From Streptomyces sp. CB02009 (GTDB taxonomy: Bacteria > Actinomycetota > Actinomycetes > Streptomycetales > Streptomycetaceae): 64,000 nt of DNA. The first letter of the stretch is position 1, and each line of letters starts with the position of its first letter. The translations under genes and the position numbers were made by a program. Below the pieces are notes generated by a model, which made no database searches, was not told the origin of the DNA, and saw only the letters and a program-made list of their open reading frames with translations. The stretch is from the NCBI RefSeq assembly GCF_001905825.1, contig NZ_LIVV01000014.1, positions 62,001 to 126,000 of the forward strand, read 5' to 3'. Below are positions 9,355 through 17,741 of the stretch, in pieces.

Positions 9355-10779
9355 CTACTCCTTCGAGGCCCCCTTGACCGCCTCCTCCAACTGGGCGCCG
9401 GTGTAGGCCTCCGCGTCGCGGAAGTACTCCACCCGCAGGCTCTCGGGCCTGCGCACGCCGTTGTCGACGCGGTCCTTCTCGTACGCGTCGAGCAGCGCCT
9501 GCGCCTCGGCCGTGGCGTCGGCGAACCGCTCGGCGGGCAGGTCGCCGCGGCTCAGCACGTCGTCCATGGCCCGGGTCATGACGTCCTGGGCGCCGGCGAA
9601 GTCGCCGAAGAGGGCCCCGCGGCACGGCGGCACGCCGTCGCCCTGGCCCTCGTCGTACGAGCTGAGCTGGGCGCTCGCAAGGCGGTGGTACGGGTTCGCC
9701 TCGAACCAGCCCTCGTCCTCCAGGAGGCGGTACGAGGAGCGGGTGACCGGGACGAAGCTGCTGGCGATGTGCCGGTCCGCGGCGTTCCGCGGGTTGTTGA
9801 GGAACTGCATGAAGGCGAGTGCGCCGTCCTGCGTGACCTCGTCCAGGCCGTCGGCCAGCCACAGCGAGGTGCCCGCGATGATGTTGCCGCCGTAGGGCAC
9901 GCCGTCCCGCTGCGGGAAGCGGCCGACGGACATCTCGAAGCCGGCGTTCTCGGCCGCCATCGCCATGTAGTTGAGGTCGTTGGACGAGGTGACGCGGATC
10001 GCCACGTCCTGGTCGGCGAAGGCCTTGATGTTGCCCTCCCAGTCCGGGATCTTCCCGGTGTAGAGGTAGTGGCCCTTGCGGTGCAGCTCACGCCACCACT
10101 CCGCCCAGGTCAGCATCGCCTCCGAGGACAGATCCAGGCGGGTCGCCCGGCCTTCGCGGCCGTTGGCGTTGTCGGCGAGCTCACCCCCCTGGACCGCGAG
10201 CGCCTGCTGGAAGAACAGCCCGTGGTTGGCCCACGTGACACCGTGGGACGGGCCGCCCTCCAGGGCCGCCACGGCTTCGCAGGCCGCCTCGATCTCGGCC
10301 CAGGTCGTGGGCAGGGAGGTGACCCCGGCCCTGTCCAGCGCCGTCTTGTTGCCGTAGATCAGCATGGCGGTGACCACGGCCGGCATTGAGGCGAGGTCGC
10401 CGTCCACCGAGTAGTACTCGCGTACCGAGGGGATGAGGTCGTCGAGGACGACCGGCTCGCCGAGGATCTCCGTACGGCCCGCAATCGCCTTCTGCACCGA
10501 GGTGAACAGCGGCTTCCCTTCGCGGGTGCGCGAGTCCCTGGCGGCCTGGGTGACCGCGAAGTAGTACTCAGCGACGGCCGGGGGACGGCCCGCGTCGGCG
10601 GCCTCGGCGATCTGCTGGGACAGCAGCCGGAAGTCACGGCCCTCGATGTTGATCTCGTACTCGGGGTGCGCCTTCTCGAACTCCGCCCCGAGCCGGTGGA
10701 GCCGGTCCATGTAGCCGGGGAACGTCAGGTCGGCCACCCAGACGTCGATCACGGTCTTGGCCGTCATGCCATGCCTCAT
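9355..10779 (-). CDS. Solute-binding-protein-fold protein without a signal peptide
   Basis: 474 aa. It resembles the sugar/glycerol-phosphate group of ABC solute-binding proteins: an N-terminal DVWVADLTFPGYMDRL strand-helix, a hinge segment PTTWAEIEAACEA, and a late MQFLNNPRNAADRH block. Members normally carry a lipobox or signal peptide, but this one begins directly with the first strand of the fold and has no hydrophobic leader. No permease or ATPase gene is nearby. It is therefore probably cytoplasmic, perhaps a ligand-sequestering or self-resistance protein, or an enzyme on this scaffold (inference). The ATG at 10767 is an alternative start. Confidence 0.8.
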   Translation of the reverse strand: MRHGMTAKTVIDVWVADLTFPGYMDRLHRLGAEFEKAHPEYEINIEGRDFRLLSQQIAEAADAGRPPAVAEYYFAVTQAARDSRTREGKPLFTSVQKAIAGRTEILGEPVVLDDLIPSVREYYSVDGDLASMPAVVTAMLIYGNKTALDRAGVTSLPTTWAEIEAACEAVAALEGGPSHGVTWANHGLFFQQALAVQGGELADNANGREGRATRLDLSSEAMLTWAEWWRELHRKGHYLYTGKIPDWEGNIKAFADQDVAIRVTSSNDLNYMAMAAENAGFEMSVGRFPQRDGVPYGGNIIAGTSLWLADGLDEVTQDGALAFMQFLNNPRNAADRHIASSFVPVTRSSYRLLEDEGWFEANPYHRLASAQLSSYDEGQGDGVPPCRGALFGDFAGAQDVMTRAMDDVLSRGDLPAERFADATAEAQALLDAYEKDRVDNGVRRPESLRVEYFRDAEAYTGAQLEEAVKGASKE

Positions 10780-10816
10780 CTCTCTCGTAGAAGTGCGAAC
10801 GGTTCGGCGACGCGCG

Positions 10817-11986
10817 TCAGGCGGCGGCGGGGACGGGCCGGAGAGCCCGCGCGAAGGCGCGGATGTCCCCGGTCAGCGCGGCCGGCTGCTCCAGAGCCGC
10901 GAAGTGACCGCCCTGCTCGAATTCGGTCCAGTGCGCGATGTTCGGAAGGTCGCGGTCGGCGAAGCGGCGGATCGGCACGAAGATGTCGTCCGGGAACACG
11001 GCGACGCCGACCGGCACGGTCACCGGCGGCGGCACGGCGCCGCTCGCCGCGGCCCGGACCCCGGCGGCACCCTCGTAGTAGAACTGCGCGGACGAACCGG
11101 CGGTCGCCGTCAGCCAGTAGATCGTCACGTTCGTCAGCAGCCGGTCGCGGTCGACCGCGTCCTCCGGCAGGTCCGTCGCACCGGTCCAGTCGAGGAACTT
11201 CTCGACGATCCAGGCGAGCTGGCCGACGGGGGAGTCGGTGAGCCCGTACGCGAGGGTCTGCGGGCGGGTCTGCTGGAGCTTCATGTATCCGGAGAGCTCC
11301 GCGTCGAACCGGGCCAGCTTGCCCAGGCGTGCCTGGTCACGCTCGTCGAGGCCCTCGAACTCGGCGGGGTCCCCGGACGGGAAGGTCATCAGCATGTTCA
11401 CGTGCACGCCGAGGACGTGTTCGGGGTCGATGCGGCCGAGTTCCAGGGAGATCACCGCTCCTGCGTCGCCGCCCTGCGCGATGTACTTCCCGTAGCCCAG
11501 GCGGGCCATGAGCTCGGCCCAGGCGCGGGCGATCCGCGCGGTGTCCCAGCCGGGCTCGGTCAGCGTCGAGAAGCCGTATCCGGGAATCGACGGAATCACC
11601 AGGTGGAACGCCTCCGCCGGGTCGCCGCCGTGCGCACGCGGGTCGGTCAGCGGACCGATCACGTCCAGGAACTCGGCGACCGAGCCCGGCCAGCCGTGCG
11701 TGAGGAGGAGCGGGGTCGCGTCCGGCTCGGGGGAGGTGACGTGCAGGAAGTGCACCTGCGCGCCGTCGATCTCCTCCACGAACTGCGGGTGCGCGTTCAG
11801 CTGGGCCTCGGCCGCCCGCCAGTCGAACGAGGTCCGCCAGTACTGGGCGAGCTCCTTGAGGTAGCCGACCGGAACACCCCGGTCCCAGCCGACGCCCGGC
11901 AGCTCGTCCGGCCAGCGCGTCGCGTCGAGACGGCGGTGCAGGTCGTCGAGCTGGGCCTGCGGGATGTCGATGCGGAAGGGATGCAT
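10817..11986 (-). CDS. Epoxide hydrolase (EHN-type alpha/beta hydrolase)
   Basis: 389 aa. The N-terminal EHN domain (about 1-105, with RWPDELPGVGWDRG) is followed by an alpha/beta hydrolase domain. The oxyanion motif is HGWPGS, and the nucleophile aspartate sits in the elbow QGGDAGAVI. Microsomal-type enzymes of this architecture open epoxides to vicinal diols. In C-1027 and neocarzinostatin pathways SgcF and NcsF enzymes of this length act on the enediyne core. It is divergently transcribed from the methyltransferase at 12266, and a shared box lies 131 bp upstream. The substrate here is unknown because no core-forming PKS is visible. Confidence 0.9.
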   Translation of the reverse strand: MHPFRIDIPQAQLDDLHRRLDATRWPDELPGVGWDRGVPVGYLKELAQYWRTSFDWRAAEAQLNAHPQFVEEIDGAQVHFLHVTSPEPDATPLLLTHGWPGSVAEFLDVIGPLTDPRAHGGDPAEAFHLVIPSIPGYGFSTLTEPGWDTARIARAWAELMARLGYGKYIAQGGDAGAVISLELGRIDPEHVLGVHVNMLMTFPSGDPAEFEGLDERDQARLGKLARFDAELSGYMKLQQTRPQTLAYGLTDSPVGQLAWIVEKFLDWTGATDLPEDAVDRDRLLTNVTIYWLTATAGSSAQFYYEGAAGVRAAASGAVPPPVTVPVGVAVFPDDIFVPIRRFADRDLPNIAHWTEFEQGGHFAALEQPAALTGDIRAFARALRPVPAAA

Positions 11987-12116
11987 GAGGCGCTCCGGAG
12001 AAGGCTGACCGCCGGTGGCGGGTCATCGGTCGAAGGGTGGCGGGCTCGCGGAGCCGGGACCCGTCCCGGAACACCCGGGGCGCCCAGCCGTATCGTCCGC
12101 CGCCGCCGAAACCGCA

Positions 12117-12134
12117 CGCATCTTGCGGATTGCT
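12117..12134 (-). promoter_or_regulatory. Shared 18-bp box facing the epoxide hydrolase
   Basis: Read on the minus strand: AGCA, six bases, AAGATG, CG, ending 131 bp before the epoxide hydrolase start. It forms a back-to-back pair with the plus-strand copy at 12169-12186, as expected for two divergent promoters under common control. Confidence 0.6.
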
Positions 12135-12168
12135 CCACCTGCGCCGATTGCGGCTACGCCAGCAGAAG

Positions 12169-12186
12169 GGCAGCCAGGAAGATGCG
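12169..12186 (+). promoter_or_regulatory. Shared 18-bp box facing the zinc-ribbon methyltransferase
   Basis: GGCA, six bases, AAGATG, CG, 80 bp before the ATG at 12266. This is the second half of a divergent pair with the copy at 12117-12134. The 279-bp divergent region holds no other open frame that I can support. Confidence 0.6.
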
Positions 12187-12265
12187 GCAGTCTCCCGGCC
12201 GCTGGCAGCGTGACGGTCGCCCGTGGCGCTGGCGACCGCCGCACAGACCCTGGAAGGACACGGAG

Positions 12266-13801
12266 ATGAACGTTTCCACCGCCCCTGCTGCTGTCGGCCT
12301 CGCCGACGCCCTCGTCGAGGCCGCGCCCGACGGCGTGGCCGGGGAGTTCCGCGCGCTGGTGGACGCCCTGTGGGAGGACGGCAGGGCCGACGGGCAGGCC
12401 CTGGCGGCCGTGCCCGTGCTCGTGGCGGCCCTCGAGCGGGCCGGAACCGACCGCAAGGGGCACCTCGCCGTCCTCCTGGGCCTGCTGTCCGAGACGGAGT
12501 ACCCGAACCTGGACGGCCCGCTCGCGGGTGCCGTCCGCGGACACCTCGACACCTACCTGGAGCTGCTTGCCGACCCGGGCATCGGTAAGCCGCTCACCCT
12601 CGCCCTGCTCTACCTGCTCGCGCACTTCCCCGGCGAGCGGGAGCGGATCCTCGGCGCGGTCGCCGGCATGGAGCTGGAGGCCGAGGACCTCTCCCGCCTG
12701 GACCGAGCGCTCAGCACGCTCGACCCGGAGCGCCCTGACCTCGGCCGGGTGTGGCCCTCGCCTTCGGCGTGGACCCTGAACGAGGACGAGCGCGCCTTCG
12801 ACCAGGGGTGGATCAAGGAGCTGGCACCCGAGCAGCTTGTGGCGAACTGGGAGAACGACACCCGCACCGTCCTCGGCTGCACCGGTGCCCGCGCCTACTG
12901 GGCCGTGTGCAACGGCGACCCCCGCAACCTGCCCGCCGCTCCGGTCCCCGAGCGTCGTGAGGTCACCGCCCCGGTCGCCGACGCCGCTCTCTTCGCCCCG
13001 CACATCGGCGCGCTGCGCTGCCCTTCCTGCCAGGGATCGCTGGAGTCCCAGGACGGCGTCGTGCTCTGCGGCGGCTGCCAGGCGCGCTACCCGGTCGCCG
13101 GCGGCATCCTCGACCTGACCGCGACGGCGGCCGAAGGGGACGACGCCGCGGCCGATTTCCTGGAGAAGCTGTCCCGCGTACCCAGCATGGGCCTGTTCTA
13201 CGAGGCCGTGGCCCGCCCGGCCTTCCTGCGGGTCTCCGGCTCGGACTGGGGCGGCGCGGTCGCTCCCGAGGACGAGGACCGGTACATCGCCGAGCAGGTA
13301 CGGCCCGTCGAAGGGCCCGTCCTCGACCTGGGGGCCGGGGCCGGCCGGTGGACCGCTGTCATCGCCGAGACGGTCGGAGCCGAGCGCCTCATCGCCCTCG
13401 ACGCGGCGCTGCCGATGCTCAACGTGCTGCGCGGGCGACTGCCCGAAGTTCCCTCCGTCCTCGCCTCCGCCGCCGAACTGCCCTTCGACGACGCCTCGCT
13501 GGGCGCCGTCGTGTGCTGGAACGCGCTCCAGGCCTTCTACGCCGACGCCGGCGCGGCGATCGCCGAGGTCGGCCGCGTCCTGCGGCCCGGCGGCACCTTC
13601 ACGCTGATGACGTTCCGCCGCTCCGAGGACCCCGTCTACCGCTACTTCCAGTCCGCCCACCGCTTCCCGCAGCACCAGGGCGGCCTCCAGCTCTTCGACC
13701 TCGACGACCTGAAGCGCTGGCTCGCGGACGCCGGCCTGACGATCCGCGAGGAGAGCGGCCCGGGGACGTTCGTGTTCCTCACGGCCGTGCGCGAGCACTG
13801 A
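12266..13801 (+). CDS. Zinc-ribbon plus class I methyltransferase, unusual N-terminal helical domain
   Basis: 511 aa. Residues 1 to about 240 are helical and not recognised. A Trm112-like zinc ribbon follows (LRCPSCQG...LCGGCQARYPV, about residues 250-280), then a class I methyltransferase domain with VLDLGAGAGRWTAVIAE (about 353-369), the acidic ribose contact LIALDAA and the post-motif LRPGGTFTLMTFRR. It should use SAM; the substrate is unknown. The start is supported by GGAAGGACACGGAG upstream. A long in-frame extension to 10757 runs antisense over the epoxide hydrolase and is rejected. It is co-transcribed with the FAD oxidoreductase 24 nt downstream. Confidence 0.85.
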   Translation: MNVSTAPAAVGLADALVEAAPDGVAGEFRALVDALWEDGRADGQALAAVPVLVAALERAGTDRKGHLAVLLGLLSETEYPNLDGPLAGAVRGHLDTYLELLADPGIGKPLTLALLYLLAHFPGERERILGAVAGMELEAEDLSRLDRALSTLDPERPDLGRVWPSPSAWTLNEDERAFDQGWIKELAPEQLVANWENDTRTVLGCTGARAYWAVCNGDPRNLPAAPVPERREVTAPVADAALFAPHIGALRCPSCQGSLESQDGVVLCGGCQARYPVAGGILDLTATAAEGDDAAADFLEKLSRVPSMGLFYEAVARPAFLRVSGSDWGGAVAPEDEDRYIAEQVRPVEGPVLDLGAGAGRWTAVIAETVGAERLIALDAALPMLNVLRGRLPEVPSVLASAAELPFDDASLGAVVCWNALQAFYADAGAAIAEVGRVLRPGGTFTLMTFRRSEDPVYRYFQSAHRFPQHQGGLQLFDLDDLKRWLADAGLTIREESGPGTFVFLTAVREH

Positions 13802-13825
13802 CACAGACAAGGAAGAACCGCTGAC

Positions 13826-15211
13826 ATGAACCAGCACGACGTCCTCCAGGAGTCCTTCGCGGCGCCCGGCTCCCCGGAGTACGACGAGGCCACGGCCGTC
13901 TTCAACCTCGCCGCCCCGGTGCGCCCCGACGAGGCCGTGACCGTCCGCACCGTCGACGAGGTCCGCGCCGCCGTGCGGGAGGCGGGCACGGGGGACCTGC
14001 CCGTACGGGTCCACACCACCGGTCACGCCTCCGGCGCGAGACCGCCCGTCGACCGCGGCCTTCTCATCCGCACCCGCCTCGACGGCGGCGTCGAGGTCGA
14101 CGCCGAGCGCCGTGTCGCCCGCGTTCCGGCCGGTACGACCTGGGGCGAGGTCGTCGCGGCGGCAGCGCCGCACGGCCTGGCCGCCCCGCACGGCTCGGCG
14201 GCCCACGTCGGCGTCGTCGGCTACCTGCTCGGCGGCGGCGTCAGCTTCTACGGTCGGCACACCGGACTCGCCGCCAACAGCGTGCGCGCGGTCGAACTCG
14301 TGACCGCCGACGGCGAGCTGGTACGCACCGACGCCGAGAACGACCCCGAGCTGTTCTGGGCGCTGCGCGGCGGAGGCGGCGGATTCGGTGTCGTCACCGC
14401 CGTTGAGGTCGGGCTCTTCCCCGTGGCGAAGGTGATCACCGGAGCCACCTACTGGTCCGCGGCCCATGCCCGCCCGCTGCTCGCCGCCTGGCGCGACTGG
14501 GCCCGCACGGCACCGCGCTGTGCGACGACCTCGCTGCGTGTGATGAACCTGCCGCCCGTCCCGGGAGTGCCGCCCGCCCTGGCGGCCGGTCCCGTGCTGT
14601 GTGTCGACGGCGCGGTGTTCGCCGCGACGCCGGACGAGGTGCCCGCTGCGGAACGTGACGCCGAGGGGCTGCTGGGGCCGCTGCGCGCGCTCGCCGAACC
14701 GCTCCTCGACACCTGGGCGCTGACGGACGGCGCCGGGGTGCTCGACGCCCACATGGACCCCGCCGACCCGGTTCCGTTTATCGGCGACCACCTGCTGATC
14801 TCGGAGCTCTCCGACGAGGCGGCGGAGACGTTCCTGTCGGTCGTCGGCGAGGGTTCCGGGTCGCCGCTGGTCGTCGCCACCCTCCGTCAGCTCGGCGGGG
14901 CGTTCGCGGACCCCGATCCGCGGGGCGGTGTGCTGAACCGGGTGGACGCGGCCTTCGCGTACATGGGGTCCGGCCCTCCGTTCGGACCGGTCACCGTCGA
15001 GGACCTCGAAGCCCACTGCGTCAGGGTCCGTGCCGCGCTGGAACCCTGGGACACCGGGACCACCGTGCCCTCCCTGGTCGAGGGGTCGGACCGGCCGCAG
15101 CGTCACCTCGACGCGGATGCGGTGGCCGCCGTGGACCGGGTCCGGGCACGGATCGACCCGCGTGGCCGTTTCGCCGGGGACATCGCTCCCCGAGCGACCG
15201 CGGCGGGCTGA
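13826..15211 (+). CDS. FAD-linked oxidoreductase (berberine-bridge-enzyme/VAO type)
   Basis: 461 aa. The N-terminal FAD domain contains the histidine of the covalent-flavin motif in RVHTTGHASG (near residue 65) and the pyrophosphate-binding segment HVGVVGYLLGGGVSFYGR. A C-terminal substrate domain follows. The cysteine used for bicovalent flavin in many BBE-like enzymes (normally C-P-T-V-G) is replaced by A-H-V-G, so only single covalent attachment is expected. Such oxidases perform two- or four-electron oxidations and cyclisations in actinomycete pathways. ATG start with GGAAGA upstream. There is no secretion signal, so it should act in the cytoplasm. Its step here is unknown. Confidence 0.87.
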   Translation: MNQHDVLQESFAAPGSPEYDEATAVFNLAAPVRPDEAVTVRTVDEVRAAVREAGTGDLPVRVHTTGHASGARPPVDRGLLIRTRLDGGVEVDAERRVARVPAGTTWGEVVAAAAPHGLAAPHGSAAHVGVVGYLLGGGVSFYGRHTGLAANSVRAVELVTADGELVRTDAENDPELFWALRGGGGGFGVVTAVEVGLFPVAKVITGATYWSAAHARPLLAAWRDWARTAPRCATTSLRVMNLPPVPGVPPALAAGPVLCVDGAVFAATPDEVPAAERDAEGLLGPLRALAEPLLDTWALTDGAGVLDAHMDPADPVPFIGDHLLISELSDEAAETFLSVVGEGSGSPLVVATLRQLGGAFADPDPRGGVLNRVDAAFAYMGSGPPFGPVTVEDLEAHCVRVRAALEPWDTGTTVPSLVEGSDRPQRHLDADAVAAVDRVRARIDPRGRFAGDIAPRATAAG

Positions 15212-15227
15212 GCCCACCGCCACCACA

Positions 15228-15268
15228 CGCCGGACGGCGCGACCCTCTCGGGGCCGCGCCGTCCGGCG
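15228..15268 (+). terminator. Hairpin after the FAD oxidoreductase
   Basis: Perfect 14-bp arms (15228-15241 and 15255-15268, CGCCGGACGGCGCG) around a 13-base loop, 17 bases past the FAD oxidoreductase stop codon. Confidence 0.75.
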
Positions 15269-15298
15269 TTCCTGCTCCCGTCCGCGACGCGATACGCC

Positions 15299-15340
15299 GA
15301 GCCCCCGGCCGTCGGCTGGCGGCCGACGTGCCGGGGGCTC
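15299..15340 (-). terminator. Hairpin after the apoprotein gene
   Basis: Perfect 11-bp arms (15299-15309 and 15330-15340, GAGCCCCCGGC) with a partly self-paired 20-base centre. It lies on the apoprotein side of the convergent junction, so the two facing operons each seem to have their own terminator. Confidence 0.75.
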
Positions 15341-15369
15341 CGGAGGGGGGACGTCCTTGCGGGACGGGC

Positions 15370-15816
15370 TTACTTGAAGGTGACCAGCTGGCCGCCGCCC
15401 TCGCCGGCGTCGCTGCCCAGGCCCACCTGGGTCTGGACGGCCTTGGCGTCGACGGTGCCCCAGACGGTGCGGTCGGCGCCGACGACGGCCTGGAAGGAGC
15501 TGTGCACGACGATGGTCGTGTTGATCTTGCCGGTCGCGTCCGAGACGACGTCCTTGGCGGTGGTCGCGTCACAGCCGTACTTGCCCGGCTCCACGAACGC
15601 GCACTGACCCAGGTGGAAGACCGTGTTCGGGGTCAGGCCCGAGGCGGTGACCGTGACCTGCTGGCCGTCCGAGAGGGACGACGCCGGCGAGACCGACACG
15701 ACCGGCGCGGTGGCGGCGGCCATCGCGGACGGCTGCAGGGTCAGGGCCAGACCGGCGGCGACTGCGGTGGCGGCGGCGACGCGGGTGGCGAGGACGAGCT
15801 TCTTCTTGACGATCAT
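15370..15816 (-). CDS. Secreted neocarzinostatin/C-1027-family apoprotein, one disulfide lost
   Basis: 148 aa with a Sec signal (KKK then a hydrophobic core, cleavage near AMA-ATAP at 33/34) and a mature part of about 115 residues. Family marks are SVSPASSLSDGQQVTV, HLGQCAFV (Cys72), Cys82 ten residues later and TVWGTVDA, matching the immunoglobulin-like barrel that binds enediyne chromophores. The first family disulfide (Cys72-Cys82) is kept. The second is gone: the aligned cysteines are Ala124 and Thr129 in VDAKAVQTQVG. It sits opposite the exporter at 16097 and is preceded by a shared regulatory box. It likely binds, stabilises and exports the cluster product, but with altered cleft geometry (inference). 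Confidence 0.92.
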   Translation of the reverse strand: MIVKKKLVLATRVAAATAVAAGLALTLQPSAMAAATAPVVSVSPASSLSDGQQVTVTASGLTPNTVFHLGQCAFVEPGKYGCDATTAKDVVSDATGKINTTIVVHSSFQAVVGADRTVWGTVDAKAVQTQVGLGSDAGEGGGQLVTFK

Positions 15817-15928
15817 TTGTTACTCCATGTCATGTGTGAGGGGATCTCAGGACCTGGGGACCCGGCGTGCTTCCGTGGGGCCGTTTCCCCCTGTCCGCCA
15901 ACGACATTAGAAGTCGAAGATCATCGTC

Positions 15929-15946
15929 CGCATCTTCGAGGTTGCT
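15929..15946 (-). promoter_or_regulatory. Shared 18-bp box facing the apoprotein gene
   Basis: Minus-strand reading: AGCA, six bases, AAGATG, CG, 113 bp before the apoprotein start. A plausible -10 (TAATGT) lies about 21-23 nt after it. A second palindrome, CGAAGAT...ATCTTCG (15916-15938), overlaps the box and could be part of the operator. Confidence 0.65.
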
Positions 15947-15978
15947 TCATGAAACTCACTCCCGTGCCCCGTCAGGAC

Positions 15979-15996
15979 GGCATTCTGCGAGATGCG
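15979..15996 (+). promoter_or_regulatory. Shared 18-bp box facing the exporter gene
   Basis: GGCA, six bases, GAGATG, CG, 101 bp before the ATG at 16097. It pairs with the copy at 15929-15946 to serve the divergent exporter and apoprotein genes. Confidence 0.6.
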
Positions 15997-16096
15997 TCCG
16001 CGGTTCCGGCCGGGAGACCCTCGGGGGCGGGCGCGCGCGGCCATCGGCAGAGGCGCGGAAAGCCCCTCCACACACGACGATGGGAAGAACAAGCAC

Positions 16097-17671
16097 ATGA
16101 CTGCAGGCGGTGCTCCCAAGGCCGGGCGGAAGGAGTGGATCGGGCTGGGAATCCTCGCCCTTCCCACTTTGCTCGTGGCCCTTGACGTTTTCGTACTCCT
16201 CCTCGCGCTGCCGCATCTGAGTGCGGACCTCGGCGCGGACAGCAACCAGCAGCTGTGGATCATGGACATCTACGGCTTCCTGGTCGCCGGCTTCCTGGTC
16301 CCCATGGGCACGCTCGGCGACCGCATCGGCCGCCGCAAGCTGCTGCTCATCGGCGGCGCGGCCTTCGGCGCCGCCTCGCTGCTGGCCGCGTTCGCCACCA
16401 GCCCGGGCATGCTGATCGCCGCCCGCGTGCTGCTGGGCATCGCCGGCGCGGCAATCAGCCCGTCCACGCTGGCGCTGATCTCCACGATGTTCCAGGACGC
16501 CAAGCAGCGGGCCGCCGCGATCGGCATGTGGGCCAGCTGCTTCACCCTCGGCGCCATCATCGGCCCGATGCTCGGCGGCGTCATGCTCGAGCACTTCTGG
16601 TGGGGCTCGCTCTTCCTCCTCGGCGTCCCGGTCATGGTCCTGCTGCTGATCGCGGGCCCCAAGGTGCTGCCCGAATCCGCCAACCCCGAGGCCGGCCGCA
16701 TCGACCTGCCCAGCGTCGCCCTCAACCTGGGCACCACCCTCCCGGTCATCTACGGAATCAAGGAGACCGCCCGCAACGGCTGGAGCCCGCTGTCCGCTGC
16801 CGCCATCGTCGTCGGCGTCGTCCTTGGCGTGCTGTTCGTCCGCCGCCAGCGGGCCCTCACCGCCCCGCTCCTCGACGTGACGCTCTTCCGCCACGGCCGG
16901 TTCAGCGCCTCACTGCTCGGCCTGCTCGCCTACAGCCTCATCGGCGGCACGGTCATGCTCCTCATGACCCAGTACTTCCAGGCCGCCCAGGGTATGACCC
17001 CGATCGAGGCCGGCCTCGGCCTGCTCCCGGGCATGGCTGCCGCGACCGTCTCCTTCATGGTCTGCCCGATCATCGCCCGCAAGGTCCGTCCGGCGTACGT
17101 CATCGGCGCGGGCATCGCCGGCGTCGTCGCCGTCCTGCTCGCCTTCTCGCAGCTGAGCGCCGACAGCGGCACCGCCACCCTGATCGCGGGCTTCGCCGTC
17201 TTCTCCTTCTGCGGCGCCCCGATCGTCGCGCTCGGCACGAACATGGTCGTCGGCGCCGTCCCGCCGGAGAAGGCCGGTTCCGCTGGCGCGCTCTCCCAGA
17301 TCAGCAACGAGTTCGGCTCCGCCCTCGGCGTCGCCACGCTTGGCACTCTCGGCCTTGCCGTCTACCGCGACCAGGTGGAGGGCGCCGTCCCGGCGACCGT
17401 CCCGGCCGGCGCGGCCGACGCCGCCCGCGACAGCGTCTCCGGCGCCGCCTCCGCCGCGCAGGGCCTGCCCCAGCAGGTCGCCGACGCGCTGATGGAACCG
17501 GTCCGCGTCGCGTTCACCGGTGGCATCCACACGGTCGCCACCGTCAGCGCGATCCTGATCGCCGTCGCGGGAGCCTTCTTCGTCGCGCTGATGCGCCACG
17601 TCCCGCCGATCGGCCAGGAGGAGGCCCCGGCCGACGCCACGTCCTCCGACGAGCAGGCCCTCGCGGCCTGA
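16097..17671 (+). CDS. MFS drug exporter, DHA2 (14-TM) family
   Basis: 524 aa with about 14 hydrophobic helices. Family marks are ALDVFVLLLALPHLSADL in TM1, GDRIGRRKLLL between TM2 and TM3, and the antiporter motif C-like GPMLGGVMLEHFWW in TM5. It is in the same class as SgcB of the C-1027 cluster and SmvA/EmrB drug-proton antiporters. The ATG at 16097 gives the normal short cytoplasmic start; the in-frame extension upstream would cover the promoter box. Facing the apoprotein gene, it is the best candidate for exporting the chromophore or its complex (inference). Confidence 0.9.
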   Translation: MTAGGAPKAGRKEWIGLGILALPTLLVALDVFVLLLALPHLSADLGADSNQQLWIMDIYGFLVAGFLVPMGTLGDRIGRRKLLLIGGAAFGAASLLAAFATSPGMLIAARVLLGIAGAAISPSTLALISTMFQDAKQRAAAIGMWASCFTLGAIIGPMLGGVMLEHFWWGSLFLLGVPVMVLLLIAGPKVLPESANPEAGRIDLPSVALNLGTTLPVIYGIKETARNGWSPLSAAAIVVGVVLGVLFVRRQRALTAPLLDVTLFRHGRFSASLLGLLAYSLIGGTVMLLMTQYFQAAQGMTPIEAGLGLLPGMAAATVSFMVCPIIARKVRPAYVIGAGIAGVVAVLLAFSQLSADSGTATLIAGFAVFSFCGAPIVALGTNMVVGAVPPEKAGSAGALSQISNEFGSALGVATLGTLGLAVYRDQVEGAVPATVPAGAADAARDSVSGAASAAQGLPQQVADALMEPVRVAFTGGIHTVATVSAILIAVAGAFFVALMRHVPPIGQEEAPADATSSDEQALAA

Positions 17672-17741
17672 TCTCCGCCTGTACGCGGAAGAGCCCCCAC
17701 CCGGTCGGGTGGGGGCTCTTCCGCGTACAGGCGGAGATCAG
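17668..17741. terminator. Perfect 35-bp inverted repeat spanning both stop codons
   Basis: Arms 17668-17702 and 17707-17741 are perfectly complementary around the loop GGTC. The left arm contains the TGA of the exporter and the right arm the complementary TGA of the aminomutase gene. It therefore serves as a bidirectional terminator, and both genes end within the stem. Confidence 0.9.

Noticed and set aside
10757..12265. N-terminal extension of the zinc-ribbon methyltransferase frame
   Set aside because: It is antisense to the epoxide hydrolase, and the ATG at 12266 has a good ribosome site and follows two regulatory boxes.
12023..15226. A 1067-codon minus-strand open frame across the methyltransferase and FAD oxidoreductase
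   Set aside because: It is fully antisense to two well-supported genes and reads as Gly/Arg/Val-rich shadow, a usual effect of high third-position GC.
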